Part shown: positions 21,112-31,974 of the stretch, piece after piece
Position numbering within the stretch: the first letter of the stretch is position 1
How the letters are laid out: every line of letters begins with the position of its first letter
Assembly (NCBI GenBank): GCA_973895155.1
Contig: OZ316891.1
Coordinates: 25,110,001 to 25,174,000 of the forward strand
Source of the DNA: Marsupella aquatica
Taxonomy: Eukaryota; Marchantiophyta
Direction of reading: 5' to 3'
DNA length: 64,000 nt
The notes under the pieces: generated by a model
The model's input: the letters and a program-made list of their open reading frames with translations, nothing else
Databases searched by the model: none
Told to the model about the DNA's origin: nothing
Made by a program: the position numbers and the translations under genes

Positions 21112-24100
21112 TCAGACGATACTGGCATTTGCTACAAGGCCGCGGACCTCAGTTAGAGTCAAGATAGGTTGGTTTACACATTGATCCGTGTCAATGTCCC
21201 TTTTACAGATGTTTGCAAAGCACCAGTACAAGTACTTGCACGGGAAGTAGGCTCTTCCCATCGACTCCCTATACATGAAATCCTTGCAGGAGCAACTTGG
21301 GAAGACACAGATCTGGACGCAATGTACTGAAGTTCGCCCCCTGCTAGTGTTGTTCACCATGAGCCTTATGCCGGTAGCATTCCCTGTTTCAATTCTCCTC
21401 ATTGACGTGCACACAATGGCCTCGATCTTAGCATTTTGGATACGTGCTAATGCATCCTTGGGGGGGTCTGACCTCCTTCGCCTTGCCTGGCCATTGCGGC
21501 GAGTACCACGATCGTCAGGCCTTGTAGGATCTGGCCGCTCTGGGTATGTGTTCAAATCCATGATGATGTCGCCAGCACTCACTACCTCATTCATAACATC
21601 ACCACCAGAAATGACATCCACTCCATTGTTGTGCAGGAAAATAACCTCTGCTTCTGTAAGATTAGTACCACGAGAGACCGGAAACTTTGAAGGCAGTGGT
21701 GGTAGCACGCCGGTAATGAAAGGCAAAGAGGATTTTGTGCAACACTGGTTGTTCGGACAAAACCAATACGGATATGGAACACCTGGTTCATTAAATTTAC
21801 TCCCCGCCAGCCAACAAATACCAACAACACCCAATTCGCTCACTTTCAATCCTGCCTCTCTAATAAATTGAGCACATACTCCCCGTTCCTTGCCTTTGAA
21901 CGCACCTCTACAACCGGGACTCTTACCACATGTTGAGATGCGGGCCAGAAATAACGTCCCTGGCACCAAATCAGTTTCCTGAACATGTCTTCTGACGGGC
22001 TCCGGACGTGGGGTTGACCTTGTCGTCCGTTGGAGAGGTTCCACAATGACAACTTCAGGCTCGCCCGAGCCACTACCGCCATCAGAAGACAGATCCACAA
22101 CTTCAGGATCTGTGCTTTTTAAGGTTGCGTCCCTGTTTGCAACCCCCTTGAACTTCCTCTTCTTTGGTCTCGTTACCAGAACAATGTCAGGCCTGTGTGA
22201 ATCTTCTACTACCACATGAGCGCCAGATACGGCCTTCCCGCGCTTCATAGAAACCGTTTCTACATCTCCGCTAAGTGGGTCCGCCGACGAGAACTTACGC
22301 AATTCTGGTTGAGTTATAACTGTGTTCAATTTTGAAAAGAAAGATTCCACATTCCCAACAGCAGTAGCGTCTCGAAGTCGGAGTTCAAATAGGCTCGGTC
22401 CCCGCCCTTTCCTCCCACTGTGTTGGTAGTGCTCCAAAGATGCAACCTGGCTCAATGCTCGAGTTGCATCTAAGTTACAGGACTGTACTAACCCAACCTT
22501 TCTATTAGAGGACCATTTCCGCATGACCGCATGCACCGACTCTGCCCCGCTGTGGTTAGGCATCAGCGTAGCCTTTTCTCTGTCCATCTCCTACAATTTC
22601 CAAGAAGAATGTCAATACAATTGGAAACATATCTCGGCGACCGCTGCCAATATTTGACAGAAAGCGTTACAGACAGAGGTCATCCAATTGAACATCCCTT
22701 CAACTGACCCCATGTCAGCGAGCTTCGCCGAGATTTGACGGATTTCATGCATATAGAGGAAAAGCGTTAGACACTTACGAGTCTCAAAAAATTTCCCCAT
22801 TGAGAAAACCGAACAATCCACCAAGACATCCACGTTGTGAGCTCCTTCGCTTTTCCAGGTAGCGCGTTGCCCTCGCTCCACCACGTCTTAAGCTTCTCAA
22901 AAACTCGAAATGCAAGAACTATGTTGCCGGCGTGTCGAAGCGAATCTAGAATTTCCTTATGCTCAAATCTCTTCTGTGGGACAATGTGCTTCTGCACCCT
23001 CTCCACTGATTGGGCCCAGTGAAACGCATCAAACCTCTCTCTATGGGTATTTACCTTTCCATCCCAAAATTCATTGCGGATTGCATTCCACCCAGCAGCA
23101 GCATTATCAGCCATAAAGCCACAAAATTCAACATTGATAAGCCCATGTTCTCCACACACCCTCCTCATGACCTTCCATGCAGTTTGTAATGCCGCACTAT
23201 CTTCTGAAACCAGCTCACAAACAAATATTGTGCACAGGCCCCGATAGAAATGGTCATACACGTGTGCTGACATGGTGCACCATTTGTTGTCAAGTATACG
23301 ATGCATCACATCAGACATCACCCATGAATGCTCGAGATCCCCGCCTGGCTGCATTCTTCGAACAAGGTCCACCCCGGAACCAGGACCTTCTGTACTCATT
23401 TTAAAAATGTGCGGTCGCTCGTCTGTTCCCACGTTCTGGGATGGGAACAAAACACTTTGGATAAACGGAAAGGCAGTCACCTTCCGCATCTCCAGTATCA
23501 TGTTAAGATCAGACGACACATGACTGTACTTCTTGATGCTCCTGATCATAGAGCAAAAAATGGATTCATCACCGAGGATGGACAACATTTCATTAAGGTC
23601 TCTTGCCTCCTCAGATGTCACCATTTTAGCCACTGGGTCTTCAAGGATATCTTTAAGTTTCTGTATTGCCTTGCCCTTGATAACAGACGGCATAGCAGTC
23701 GGACTCCTCTTCAGCTCCACCTCCACAAGATTGCGCACAACTGATCGTTGATCCTTGTTATGCGTGAACATTGCAGGATGGGTGTGATTTCCTATATGCA
23801 TCGCAACACGAGACTTGTGACAATAATTCACGTCATCCTTGGTTGGAGTGATATAGTACATCTCACTTGGGCATCGAGCTATACACCTGGGAGGCCTCTT
23901 GCAGTACGTACAAATTACACTCGACGGGGTAACATCGCGTCCAACAGGGAAAGGTAGCTCATTTGTGCCTGCTCGATCTCGGGTCCACTTTGCAGAATTG
24001 TGCTCTTGTCGCTGTTGAAAATTTTCACAATCCTCATGCAGACATCGCAGAGAACCCAAACACTTGACGCTTTGGATCTTGTACGAGTGACTATTGTTGT

Positions 24101-24962
24101 TCAGCTTTGGGCCAATGTTTGCTCCCGTCTCAATTAACCGGCTCCACATGTAACAATCGTTCTTGCGCTCCATCCCAAAGAAGAAACAACCCTTAGAGTA
24201 TGGACCAGTAAAGGGTGGCAACTCAAAAATATGGTCTCCATCATAGAATTCTGGCAATCGCAGAACTCTCTCGGGCAATTTCATGCTCAAAATCTTACGA
24301 GCAGCTTGTACACAACGAGAGGTCCCTTTTCCGTGCAACATGGCATGAACAACACTGACAAGGAACTCATCCTTCCATACCGAATCACCATCTTGGAGAC
24401 CCTCGCAGAGGATGGATGCCTTTGAACGAGGTGTCTCCTTTGGTTGACGATAACAAGCTCCACGATCCTCCCAGAATTGGGATGTGTTTGACTGAGGTGT
24501 ATTCATTGGTGAAGGTTCACCATCTCGGAGACCCCCTCTGACATGAATCCCACTGGATCGAGGTGTCTCCTTTGGTGGAGTATCACCATCTCCACGATCC
24601 TCCCACATTCGAAATGAATTCGACCGAGGGGTACTCGTCCGAGAAGGTTCTTCATGTCGGAGACCCTCTTTGACATGGTGTGCACTTGGTATGCACCCTA
24701 TCTTTCTGCAAAGAATATAAGACGCGCCATACTTCAGGTACCACTCTCGCTCATCTCCATCTCCTTTGGATTCAGCAGACATGGACAACCCGTCCTTGCT
24801 CTCCTCATAAATCATGAAATCCCCTACCTTCAAACCAAAACGGCTCGCTACTTCATGTTCCTTAGTCACTCGGACAATGTCAACGTTAGAATTACGAAAA
24901 ACAACTACATCCCCCGTTAAAGATGTGATAATCACAAGAGAGGCCATGTTTCCCGAATCCAC
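21112..24962 (-). CDS. Mutator-like transposase with SWIM zinc finger, two exons
   Basis: Exon 1 is 24,962-22,779 (728 codons) and exon 2 is 22,590-21,112 (492 codons). The 188-bp intron has GTAAGT and TTGTAG borders and contains M1 palindromes. In order: a short N-terminal domain; two copies of a 45-residue repeat (about residues 105-200, with KETPRS and MWEDRG/FWEDRG); a Cys-rich segment (CTYCKRPPRCIARC); a His/Cys segment (HIGNHTHP); the DDE-like core with SDVMHRILD, FMADNAAAGWNAIR and DAFHWAQSVER; then a C-terminal SWIM-like CSCKDF..FPCKYL. The core cuts and joins element ends in the nucleus. The last SWIM ligand is Tyr here, but His in the copies at 62,658-63,503 and 49,661-53,434. No stop or shift is seen in either exon, so this is the best candidate for an intact transposase in the window. 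Confidence 0.75.
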
Positions 24963-25264
24963 ATAGGGAATGATCTGACATCCCTTAAAACGACAAACTT
25001 TGAGGCTCAGCGTTAACGCACCTGTACGTACCAGTTACGGCCAAGAATACCGTTCCGGACAACGTGCGTAGAGAAATCGTATGACCCGGAACGATACTTA
25101 TAATGAGAATTGTACCGCAAAGAAGGTACCTAATTGCCAGCAGCCGCCAAGAAGGTACATTTCTGTAATGTGTGGATGTGGTACATTCTGCACGTCGTGG
25201 TCTTGAAAGTCCCATCGTGCGGGCCCACAATCCCTCGTGCGGGCCCGATCCCCTCTTTACCCTA

Positions 25265-26095
25265 CATCAACTTTTTATCCATACTACTCGGCGAGGGTCT
25301 CTGAGATCTATTTGGGACTCCTGGGGCCCACACTCTTGTGCAAGCTCGAGTTTCACAGTAGGAAATTTGTTGACTTTTCAACATTGACTGTTCAACATTG
25401 ACTCTTCGAGTCGGAGCATCATCGACTTTTTATCCCTACTCCTACTCGGCGAGGGTCTCTGAGATCTATTCGGGACTCCTGGGGCCCACACTCCTGTGCA
25501 AGCTTGAGTTTCACAATAGGAAATTTGTTGACTTTTCAACATTGACTGTTCAACATTGACTCTCCGAGTCGGAGCATCATCGACTTTTTATCCCTACTCC
25601 TACTCGGCGAGGGTCTCTGAGATCTATTCGGGACACTTGGGGCCCACACTCCTGTGCAAGCGAGAGTTTCTCAGTAAGAGATTTGTTGTTTTTGCAACAT
25701 TGACTGTTCAACATCGACTCTCCAAGTCGGAGCATCATCGACTTTTTATCCCTACTCCTACTCGGCGAGGGTCTCTGAGATCTATTCGGGACACCTGGGG
25801 CCCACACTCCTGTGCAAGCGAGAGTTTCTTAGTAAGAGATTTGTTGTTTTTGCAACATTGACTGTTCAACATCGACTCTCCGAGTCGGAGCATCATCGAC
25901 TTTTTATCCCTACTCCTACTCGGCGAGGGTCTCTGAGATATATTCGGGACTCCTGGGGCCCATACTCCTGTGCAAGCAAGAGTTTCTCAGTAGGAGATTT
26001 GTTGTTTTTGCAACATTGACTGTTCAACATCGACTCTCCGAGTCGGAGCATCATCGACTTTTGATTCCGTCTCTTACTCGGCGAGGGTCTCTAAG
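25265..26095. repeat. 157-bp tandem array with M1 palindrome
   Basis: Six units begin with CTCGGCGAGGGTCTCTGAGAT at about 25,289, 25,446, 25,602, 25,760, 25,919 and 26,075, a period of about 157 bp. Each also carries GGGGCCCACACTC, TTGACTGTTCAACAT and GAGTCGGAGCATCATCGAC. It lies upstream of the transposase gene (minus strand), so it may act as a promoter/enhancer array. Further degenerate units run to about 26,495. Confidence 0.9.
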
Positions 26096-26520
26096 ATGGA
26101 TTTGGATGTAGGATTCCCAGATTGCCTCCTTGGCGCAGGTCTACTTCAGAGTTTGGTGTCGGTTGTTTGGAGTGCATATCATACTCGGCGAGCCTCTCTG
26201 AGATATATTCGAGCATTGTAAAAGAGAGAAAACGCCGGTCTGTATGGATATTTGCAAAAAAAATTGGATTCATGGTACGGAGAAGCGTTTCTAGTTCCAT
26301 AATCCCATTTGGGCGAGGGTCTCCGAGATATATTTGAGCATTGTAGAGGAAAAAACACCCAATTTGGAGTTGTCGAGTCGTTTTGTACGGATAATTGTAA
26401 AAAGTTTATGGATTTATGGTACGGAGAAGTGTTTCTAGTTCCATAGTCCCATTTTGGCGAGGGTCTCCGACATCTTGGGTCCCACGGCGGGGGACCACTA
26501 GAAGAAAACCACCCATTCTG

Positions 26521-29500
26521 AGACCCTCCCCTATGTGACTTGTGCAAGACCTTCATAAATATGCGACTCCAAGTTTGTGGGTGTCATGTTAGTTACATCA
26601 TACCAACTAAGTTTTGGTGAGGCTGTGGGAAGTCATGCTTACAACTTTATCCAATGTCGCTATTGTAACACTGGTAAGTAAGAAATAGGTAAGTTATGTT
26701 AGTTACTCCACAATAGTGCATTGGACATCATTTTTTAAAATTCCGTCAGCATGCATACCCCATTAGCCAATTTCGGATGCCAATCCCTAATGTGCAACTC
26801 CCGGTGCAACTACATATTGCACACTCATGGTTCAATAAGTCCAAATCTAAATGGGTATAAATATGGGGGTTTTCATCAAAATGGTGGGTACTTTCACTTA
26901 TAATGTGGGGTCATACCTGACTATATTTGGCCTTGTTCTTGACCAAAATGCACTCTCCCCACATTGAACTTTTTGCTAAGTCATTTGCATTTGTTCTTTT
27001 ATGTCCAAACCAACCTGTTTGCTAAGTCACTCGATGGCTGCCCACATGTGAGGGGTACTACTTTCCCTCAGGGTCAGTGTACCTTGGAGGTTGGTTTTGC
27101 GAGAGAAATTGGGGCCCGTGCCCTAAGTGTTCAGGGTCAGTGTGCCGCGGAGGTTGGTTTTGCGAGGGAAATTGGGAGTCGACGACCTTCATTCCAGCTG
27201 CACTCTTTGCGAACTTCCTGTAGGGGGCAATGAAAGTGTTTGAGCGCGATTGGACTTTAGGGTGCAAATGTGTTTAGGATTGGCCTGCTACGAGCGTCAG
27301 TGTGGAGGTCTGCCAATCAGTTTTGAGGGGAGTCCATTGTCGCTTTTCAACCTGCTGGTGAGCTAAGCTGCTATTGAGTTTCAAGTGAGAGCTGCCGACT
27401 TGGAGTTGAGCTCTGCGAGGTCGAGCTTGAGTGTACATCTGCTCGACATACTTTTGGGAGCTCACAGTTGGCAGGAGGGCCAAGTCATTGCACAAAAAGT
27501 TGCAGCCGTGACAGTGCAAGCTAGGTAGGCGGAGGCTGGTTACTACAAGCAAGGCGGAGGATCACTGCGAGCTAGGCGGAGGAATGCTACACTGCTTCAC
27601 ATTGTCAAGAGACATGCTGCATCGGCCCAAGTAAGGTTGCATTGACCTATCTATCTCTATGTCACCTCTATGTCTGTAAGGTCCTAACCGATAGTGTGCT
27701 TAGTGAGGTCCTGCTTTAAGCTACATTTGTGCGATTGATTGTGTCCTGAGAAGCTTAACCATCACATGGGGGAATGGTAGCGAGAAAGGAGGGGTGGAGC
27801 CTGATGGTCGCCAATATTCAAACAGGGTCGCCTTGCTCGATTTGCAAACTTTCACTTAGGACGTAGATTAAAGCATTAGACTATGGGCTTCAATCGCTAT
27901 GGAAAAGTAGGTTTTTGCTGCGTGGCCCTTCAACAGTTGAGTGGTGTGAGGGCGTGCAAAGACAACGAGAGCTTTGGAAAGTAACTGTCATTCAGCCCGT
28001 CGTCCGAGTTAAGTTGCTGGTTTTGCAGTTTTACAGTAGTGCTTCATGCGCAATTCATGATACGGGCAGTCAGCGGGCTGCGACAATGTAGAGCCTGCGA
28101 CAGCATTTTGTGAGTGTTGCAAGGTGGGTTTTCTTTGTTTGCTCTTCTATTCTTGGCTGTCAGTCGATTATTCACCCCATCTCGTAGTGCATTTTCTTTT
28201 GTCTTCGTCTTTGGAATCCCTGCTGGGACACGGTCGTAGTAAGCGGAAGAGGTGATCAGGTCCTGGGTTTATCTTTTCTTGAGGTTTGTGTAAGAGCCGG
28301 GATCTGTATTTTGGGACAAAGTAGTGTATGGGAGCTGCAGGGCATCTTTTTAGGGTATGAGATTTTGGTCATGGTACGTAGTGGAATAAGATGGATTTGC
28401 GAACTGGGAGCTTGGATTTACAGAGTTAGGCCTTTGAAAACATATTTTTCTTCTTCATCATTTCTTCCCCTCGTGTCACTATGCACCAAATAATCCACGG
28501 AGAAATCGTTGTATTCTATAAGGAAGTGAGGATTGGTGACAATATTGTGATACTTTAGGACGTGTTTGTGAACGTTCGCTGGTGTAGCGATCACCCGGGA
28601 ATATGTGTTTTATAGCTGGAGTTTTCGATTCTCCAACTAAGTTGCTGATCCTTCCTCGACCTGCTTCATCTTGCAAAAGATTTGCTTCTAGCTCATTGAT
28701 GAGGCGGTAATCGTAGTAGGCGTGACTATCGAATAATTTCAGGGCTCTGAAGAGTCACCCGTGGCAGAGAACAATGATTTTGAACATCTTGAGAAAGAGT
28801 TTCAAGCAAGATCCTTTGGCTTTGCCTTGGGTGATAGCGAACACATGTGTGTAGGCTTCCACACAACGGCGTTCCATGATCTTGGAACCCACTTGCTTTC
28901 TGGAAGTGACTATCCAGAACCTGGGGTCCTCCGGTGGTAGCCTTATCCCAAGGTTTTTGATGTTGCTTCAAAGTTGCTTTGAGCTGTCGTCTCAGTATCC
29001 ATTTTCGCATCTTGGATTCGATAGTACTGAAGAGAGTGCCTGAGTTTCAATTGTCCTAAGAGATATCTCAATTCTCTAAGACGTCCGATTGTCAAGTACA
29101 ATGTCAAGACTGAGCTGCCAAGATGCAGGTTCATGCATGAACACTCTGTATTTACCTTACCTCGAATATGAGATCCTGGCATTAACGAATGACGACAATG
29201 TGTTTGCGTGTCCTTTCTGCCCTGTCCCAGCTCAGAATGACTACTCGTAAAGAGCTGCAAAGGCAAAATTGTTTTCGTGTTCTTCAGATTGGCATGCAAC
29301 AGTTTTCTCAACAATAATTTAACTATGGGGTGCAACCACAATGAAGTGCACGAGGGCGGAGGGAATCACAGAAATTCACCGGGGGCAGCTGCATTGACTT
29401 CTTGATCCATCGCATGCCTTGCTTGCTTCTGATGATCAAGGGTTGTTTTTTGCGTAGGCCAAGGGCCGCATTTTTGAGGACGCACACATGCGAGTTGGCC

Positions 29501-29609
29501 CTTATTGTATTGAGTAGTATTTGACAGGTTCCCTGTTGAAATTAGATCTGATCTTGGTTTTTGTTGTCGTTCTTTTCCTTCTCTCTATACTAATGCTTTT
29601 GTTTGCCAG
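26521..29609. other. CACTA-1 left interior, no gene recognised
   Basis: The first 200 bp carry AAGTCATG/GTTAGTTAC words that may be subterminal sites. The unit GTCAGTGTRCC..GAGGTTGGTTTTGCGAG is duplicated at about 27,066 and 27,125. ORFs are short. Parts may be intronic sequence captured with the downstream host exon. Confidence 0.35.
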
Positions 29610-29722
29610 GACGTCACAGTGATGGGGTCGTTTGATAATTGGATGCGAGGTGAATCCTTGTCTCCAGAGAGTACAGGAACATTCACAAATTTCTCCGCTA
29701 CACTCAAATTGCGGCCAGGCAG
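29610..29722 (+). pseudogene. captured exon: AMPK-type starch-binding (CBM48) module of a PTST1-like protein
   Basis: A 113-bp exon-like segment has an acceptor (TTTGTTTGCCAG) and a donor (AG|GTGGGT). It translates to 37 residues with the hallmark GSFDNWMRGESLSPE, then FTNFSATLKLRPGR. Plant AMPK/CBM48 proteins of the PROTEIN TARGETING TO STARCH type carry G-S-F-D-x-W, L-S-P-E, F-x-x-x-L-x-L-x-P-G-R at this place. In chloroplasts these proteins help load granule-bound starch synthase on starch. The next expected exon (YE-x-K-F-x-V-D-G-E-W) is not found downstream, so only one exon survives. It sits in CACTA-1, so I read it as a host gene fragment captured by the transposon. Confidence 0.7.
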
Positions 29723-30239
29723 GTGGGTGGCTTTTCTTTCAGTCAACCATGAAGTAGGTCGTGTGTTTTTTCTCTTGAAGTTGGCAATTTTATGCTTCTC
29801 GATTCGTTCAACAGTGCGATGAGAAGTGAGGTTACTCCAGTATCTATGTGCACTACGGACCCTCCTGTCCGAATAGTTCACTATTGAATTGGTCCTGGAT
29901 AGATTCGACTATTCAGTTCCCAATTCCAAAGATTCCATCCACTGCCGGTAGATTTTATCCATCCGGCAGATTGTAGAGTCGCTAGCAGAAATAGTCGTAC
30001 TGTACTAACTAGGAAGCATGTGAAGAAGTAGTGTTCACAACCTCGTACTCTCGAATTACAACGTTGGAGGTGAATTGTAACTCTCCGTCCATCTGTACTA
30101 TGTTTTTAGATCGTAGCAGTTGACCCGAGTGTTTGTCCTTAACGCAGTTACCAGACAGATGCTCTTGTGTTGGTCTGATTCGGAGTTGAGAATGCAGCAG
30201 GTCGAAACTGGTGCAAATTTATGGATCAAAGGATACCAG

Positions 30240-30535
30240 GTTTGGAGTCGAGGCAATTCGAGGGCTCTTACACTCCAAGGTGTTGATGAATTACCGAATG
30301 CTGAGAAGGTTACCATGGGCCCAAAGGTGTAGAAGACATCTGCTTAACGTAATTATTGTCCGTCCCTCATAAAATTATGTCTAGGTGTGTCGTAGGTGCG
30401 TGACATCCTTGTACCAGTCACTCATTGCTTTGTGAATCTGTAACTCTTTTCCAAGGTCAAAATGTGGTTACAGAGCAAAGTTTTGGTTATCGTGAAGTTA
30501 AGAAGGATGGTGTGACGGTGGCAAAGGCCTTTTGC
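30240..30535 (+). pseudogene. captured fragment of mitochondrial-type HSP60 (two exon pieces)
   Basis: Piece 1 (about 30,240-30,326, acceptor ATACCAG, donor GTGTAG) reads RALTLQGVDELPNAEKVTMGPK. Piece 2 (about 30,456-30,535, after TTCCAAG) reads NVVTEQSFGYREVKKDGVTVAKA. Together they match the N-terminal ATP-binding region of HSP60/GroEL (VKVTMGPKG..NVVIEQS..TKDGVTVAK). The MGPKG form is the mitochondrial rather than plastid type. Several invariant positions are changed and the junction is one base out of frame, so it is decayed. The expected continuation is absent. HSP60 folds proteins in the mitochondrial matrix; this piece cannot. It sits 500 bp from the CBM48 exon on the same strand, which suggests serial capture of unrelated genes. 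Confidence 0.72.
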
Positions 30536-31337
30536 AAACTTGCCTATGGATCCTTGTCCTCCTATTTCACCTCACTGAAATTCTCGTTGTTCTTTCTTCT
30601 TTAACGTATAGATGAGTGCTATGTTGGAGGACGGAAAGAATCTTTACAATGAAGACGCTCCGTTAATCTTATTTGGTTGCTGCTCTAGAGCCTTTTCATC
30701 CAAATTAATGAAAACATGACTACCTCTGTTTAGTATATTTGTCCAAACACGCTGCAGGATTGGAAGCTCGGTTACTATGGTGAGAGAGACACCACGGTCC
30801 CCCAGGTGCTCTTGATTGCTTCCGTCTGTCGTCTCCCCCTCTGTAGTTATAGCATAGTGTTGTGAATCAGTGCAGCAATGATGTGAGAAAATTATTGGTG
30901 TCACGTTGATGGGTGGGCGGCAGTGGGATAATCGATTAGGCACCGAAGGAACGAAATGAAAGAATGCCGTAAGGGCGCAATCGGATCTCTCTCACTCTCT
31001 CTTTCAACGCCAGGGGTCCAGGATCTTTGCATGCGACCATAACTATACCCAGAACTGTATGATCCAAGGGCCGCCAGAATGTTGTACAATGATGGTGGAC
31101 CACCTGGTGCTGTGGTTGACGAAGAAAAGAACGTGCCCTGCTTAGACACTCTTCGCGCACACAGCCCTTTTGCCATCACAGGTTGGTCTAGTTGTGCAAT
31201 TCTGCAAAAATTTCAGACAACAAATGCGGTCCTTGCCGAACACGATGCTCAACAGGATGGTGGAAGTTGCAAGAGTCTCCTAGAAGTAGTGGAAGGCATG
31301 AAGCTTCAAAGCATTCATAGGATTGACAAACCGGTCT

Positions 31338-31571
31338 AGCTGTATGCACACTAATGTAGTGTATAACCAAGCTGTACGCACACTAATGTAGTGTATAACC
31401 AAGCTGTAGATATTTCTAAAGGAAACTGTGGCCCAAATGCTAATCCCTTGACTTCTGGAGGTCACCTGTCTACAAAGCTGTACGCACACTAATGTAGTGT
31501 ATAACCAAGCTGTAGATATTTCTAAAGGAAAATGTGGCCCAAAATGCTAATCCCTTGACTTCTGGAGGTCA
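31338..31571 (+). repeat. direct repeats with a CACTA/TAGTG palindrome
   Basis: The unit GTAYGCACACTAATGTAGTG occurs three times (31,338-31,369; 31,370-31,401; 31,476-31,507). The last two are part of a longer direct repeat of about 95 bp (31,370-31,463 and 31,476-31,571). Each unit holds ACACTA-ATG-TAGTGT, a perfect palindrome that includes the element's own terminal word CACTA on both strands. It lies 400-640 bp upstream of the first exon I can support in the GW-rich gene. Confidence 0.75.
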
Positions 31572-31974
31572 GGAGATCTTATTTTGGTTGTTATAGCCAG
31601 CCGCATATTATTCCTTTTTTGATGTGAATTTTTACATTCCTGTAATCTGCCTATTCAGCTTGTCTTTCTTCAATCTTGGTGTATTTTACGATGGATGTAA
31701 TTGTTTCTCCCAAAGAGTTCTCCTTCAGATATCTTGTCTGTCTGAAATCTTTTACTTCCATGCCGGCTTTGTAAATTCTTCACCCCCATGGGTCTTGTCG
31801 TTTCGGAATTTGGGGGCTTCCATATGCTTGACTATTCAGCTCTTAGTGCAGATGGTTTTCTCTTGACCATCAGCATTTGGCCAAAGGGTGTCTTTGCAAT
31901 CACAGTAGATACGTGTACAGTCTTGAATCAGAGTCAATGCGTTTTGGTGCCTGACTAAAACATTGTTGATGCAG

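Noticed and set aside
21275-21871. Plus-strand 198-codon ORF, with a similar one at 62,821
   Set aside because: Antisense of the transposase exon 2. It is conserved in both copies because the sense frame is conserved.
25577-25861. ORFs in the 157-bp array
   Set aside because: They are repeat read-through with identical peptides per unit and no independent support.
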